DNA of 6,367 bases from the NCBI GenBank assembly GCA_031381685.1, contig JANMYF010000251.1, positions 1 through 6,367 of the forward strand, read 5' to 3'. Positions 5,400-6,367 of the stretch are shown here, in pieces. Origin of the DNA: JANLQX01 sp031381685 (GTDB lineage: Bacteria > Actinomycetota > Acidimicrobiia > Acidimicrobiales > JANYDT01). The notes under the pieces were generated by a model. That model made no database searches. It had not been told where the DNA came from and saw nothing but the letters and a program-made list of their open reading frames with translations. The position numbers and the translations under genes are program-made. Positions within the stretch are counted from its first letter, which is position 1, and each line of letters opens with the position of its first letter.

Positions 5400-6367
5400 T
5401 CGATGACCTGACGGAGCCGACCGGGTTGGCGGCGGTTGAAGCGCATCGAGAGGCGCGCGAGGTCGAGGTGGTCTCGTTCGGAGCGTTCGATCGGCAACGG
5501 AGTGGCCCGCACGATCGCGCCATCGGTGGCGTAGGAACCGAACCGAGCGACGAGGTCGTCGAGTTGGGCATCGGATGGGGGGCGGTGCATCCGGAGGACG
5601 AGTTGCTCTCCGACCCAGCGGATCGAATGGTGGTTCGCATAGAATCCCATGAGCTCCTGGACCGCCTCGTCTACCGAGTTGGTCACCCGGTACAGCGCTC
5701 GGTCCGACGAGCCGACCCATCCCTGCTCGATCATCACGTCGATAAATCGATCGAGGGCATGCCAGAAGCCCTGCCCGAGGCCGAGCATCACGATCGGGAC
5801 CGGTGTCGCCTTTCCGGTCTGCAACAGCGTGAGGAGCTCGAAGGTTTCGTCGAGCGTCCCGAAGCCACCGGGCATGCACACGAACGCGTCGCTCTCACGG
5901 ATCAGCGCCAACTTCCGGGTGAAGAAGTACCGCATGTCGACGAGGCGGTCCGGAGCGAGCAGATCGGTCGCCTCGCTTTCGAAGGGAAGGCGAATCGCCG
6001 CGCCCAGCGCGTTCTCGCGACCTGCCCCCTCGAGCCCGGCCGCCATGATCCCGGGGCCGGCGCCCGTGACAACCATCCAGCCCTGGGCCGCCATCGCCGC
6101 GGCCAGCATCTTGGTCTGTTCGTAGAGGGGGGAGCCGACTTCGGTGCGGGCAGAGCCGAAGATCGTCACCTTGCGCACGCCCCGGTACGGGCCGAAGGTG
6201 AGGTAGGCGTCGCGCATCTCGGCCAACGCGGCGTTGGCGATCTTCAGATCGAGTCGATCAGCGCGGCCACCGGCTGAATCGAGCGCCATCCGTACGCCCG
6301 ACACCAGGATCTCCCGCAGCTGATCGCGGTTGTCGAGGCGCCTGTCGTTGTCACGGACCCGTTCGCC
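5381..6367 (-). CDS. LOG-family nucleotide nucleosidase / lysine decarboxylase-like Rossmann protein (5' partial)
   Basis: Probable cytoplasmic nucleotide 5'-monophosphate N-glycosidase of the LOG/PpnN group. Members cleave the base from nucleoside monophosphates; plant LOG makes active cytokinin and E. coli PpnN salvages nucleotides. The old label lysine decarboxylase is a misnomer. The frame stays open to the window edge, and the upstream residues (RDQLREILVSG before RMALDS) look like family N-terminal helix. The GTG ending at 6304 is therefore internal and the start lies outside. Counting that Val as 1: FGSAR 49-53, nucleotide-binding TGAGPGIM about 80-87, Arg130-Lys131 in FFTRKLAL, and PGGFGTLDE 145-153. 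Arg130 and Glu153 match the catalytic Arg and Glu of LOG enzymes. About 90 further residues form a C-terminal extension absent from short plant-type LOGs. The visible length is 328 residues. It converges on the secreted-protein gene with a 38-base gap, implying separate transcription. Exact substrate is unknown. Confidence 0.92.
   Translation of the reverse strand, partial: GERVRDNDRRLDNRDQLREILVSGVRMALDSAGGRADRLDLKIANAALAEMRDAYLTFGPYRGVRKVTIFGSARTEVGSPLYEQTKMLAAAMAAQGWMVVTGAGPGIMAAGLEGAGRENALGAAIRLPFESEATDLLAPDRLVDMRYFFTRKLALIRESDAFVCMPGGFGTLDETFELLTLLQTGKATPVPIVMLGLGQGFWHALDRFIDVMIEQGWVGSSDRALYRVTNSVDEAVQELMGFYANHHSIRWVGEQLVLRMHRPPSDAQLDDLVARFGSYATDGAIVRATPLPIERSERDHLDLARLSMRFNRRQPGRLRQVIDAVNGW

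Noticed and set aside
4173..5879. 568-codon minus-strand open frame covering the secreted-protein gene and part of the LOG-family gene
   Set aside because: It overlaps two better-supported genes, including one on the same strand in another frame, and its Arg/Gly/Pro-rich product shows no domain or signal.
5426..6277. 283-codon plus-strand open frame opposite the LOG-family gene
   Set aside because: The minus strand carries unmistakable FGSAR, GPGIM and PGGFGTLDE motifs, and the plus-strand product looks like a composition shadow.
6302..6304. GTG as the start of the LOG-family protein
   Set aside because: The frame is open for 21 more codons to the window end, with residues resembling the family's N-terminal helix, so the true start is outside.
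1..6367. CRISPR array, tRNA, insertion sequence ends, toxin-antitoxin or phage genes
   Set aside because: No regularly spaced repeats, cloverleaf-like segments, transposase motifs or small paired ORFs with recognisable domains were seen on reading both strands.

Overview
The window is GC-rich throughout and its codons end mostly in G or C. Together with the protein families present and a promoter shape suited to leaderless mRNA, this suggests a high-GC actinomycetota-type bacterium, perhaps an acidimicrobiia-like lineage. That assignment is inference; no rRNA or marker gene is present to fix it. It holds four protein-coding genes. Both end genes run off the window. No tRNA, rRNA, CRISPR array, transposase or phage gene was seen.

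Layout. (1) Positions 1-902, plus strand: the C-terminal ~299 residues of a Gfo/Idh/MocA-family NAD(P)-dependent sugar or cyclitol dehydrogenase, missing its N-terminal nucleotide-binding glycine motif. (2) Positions 903-1065: a 163-base intergenic region with a TANNNT -10-like box placed so that transcription could begin at the ATG at 995. That ATG opens a 24-codon ORF whose stop overlaps the GTG of the next gene (GTGA). (3) Positions 1066-4209, plus: a full-length LacZ-type glycoside hydrolase family 2 beta-galactosidase of 1047 residues with all main catalytic residues. (4) Positions 4210-4268: a short gap with a hairpin across the lacZ stop and a strong Shine-Dalgarno sequence. (5) Positions 4269-5342, plus: a secreted protein of unknown function with a signal peptide, a Lys/Thr/Ala-rich linker and a conserved-looking globular domain. 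(6) Positions 5381-6367, minus, convergent: a LOG-family (lysine decarboxylase-like Rossmann) nucleotide nucleosidase whose N-terminus lies outside the window.

The oxidoreductase and the beta-galactosidase fit a carbohydrate-catabolism locus. The secreted protein could share the lacZ transcript (59-base gap) but nothing in it shows a sugar-related role. The LOG-family gene points the other way and is probably unrelated housekeeping nucleotide metabolism.

I do not see a clear undescribed multi-gene system. The points most worth a second look are the leaderless 24-codon ORF joined to lacZ through a seven-G run, the uncharacterised secreted protein, and several substitutions in otherwise conserved LacZ active-site motifs.
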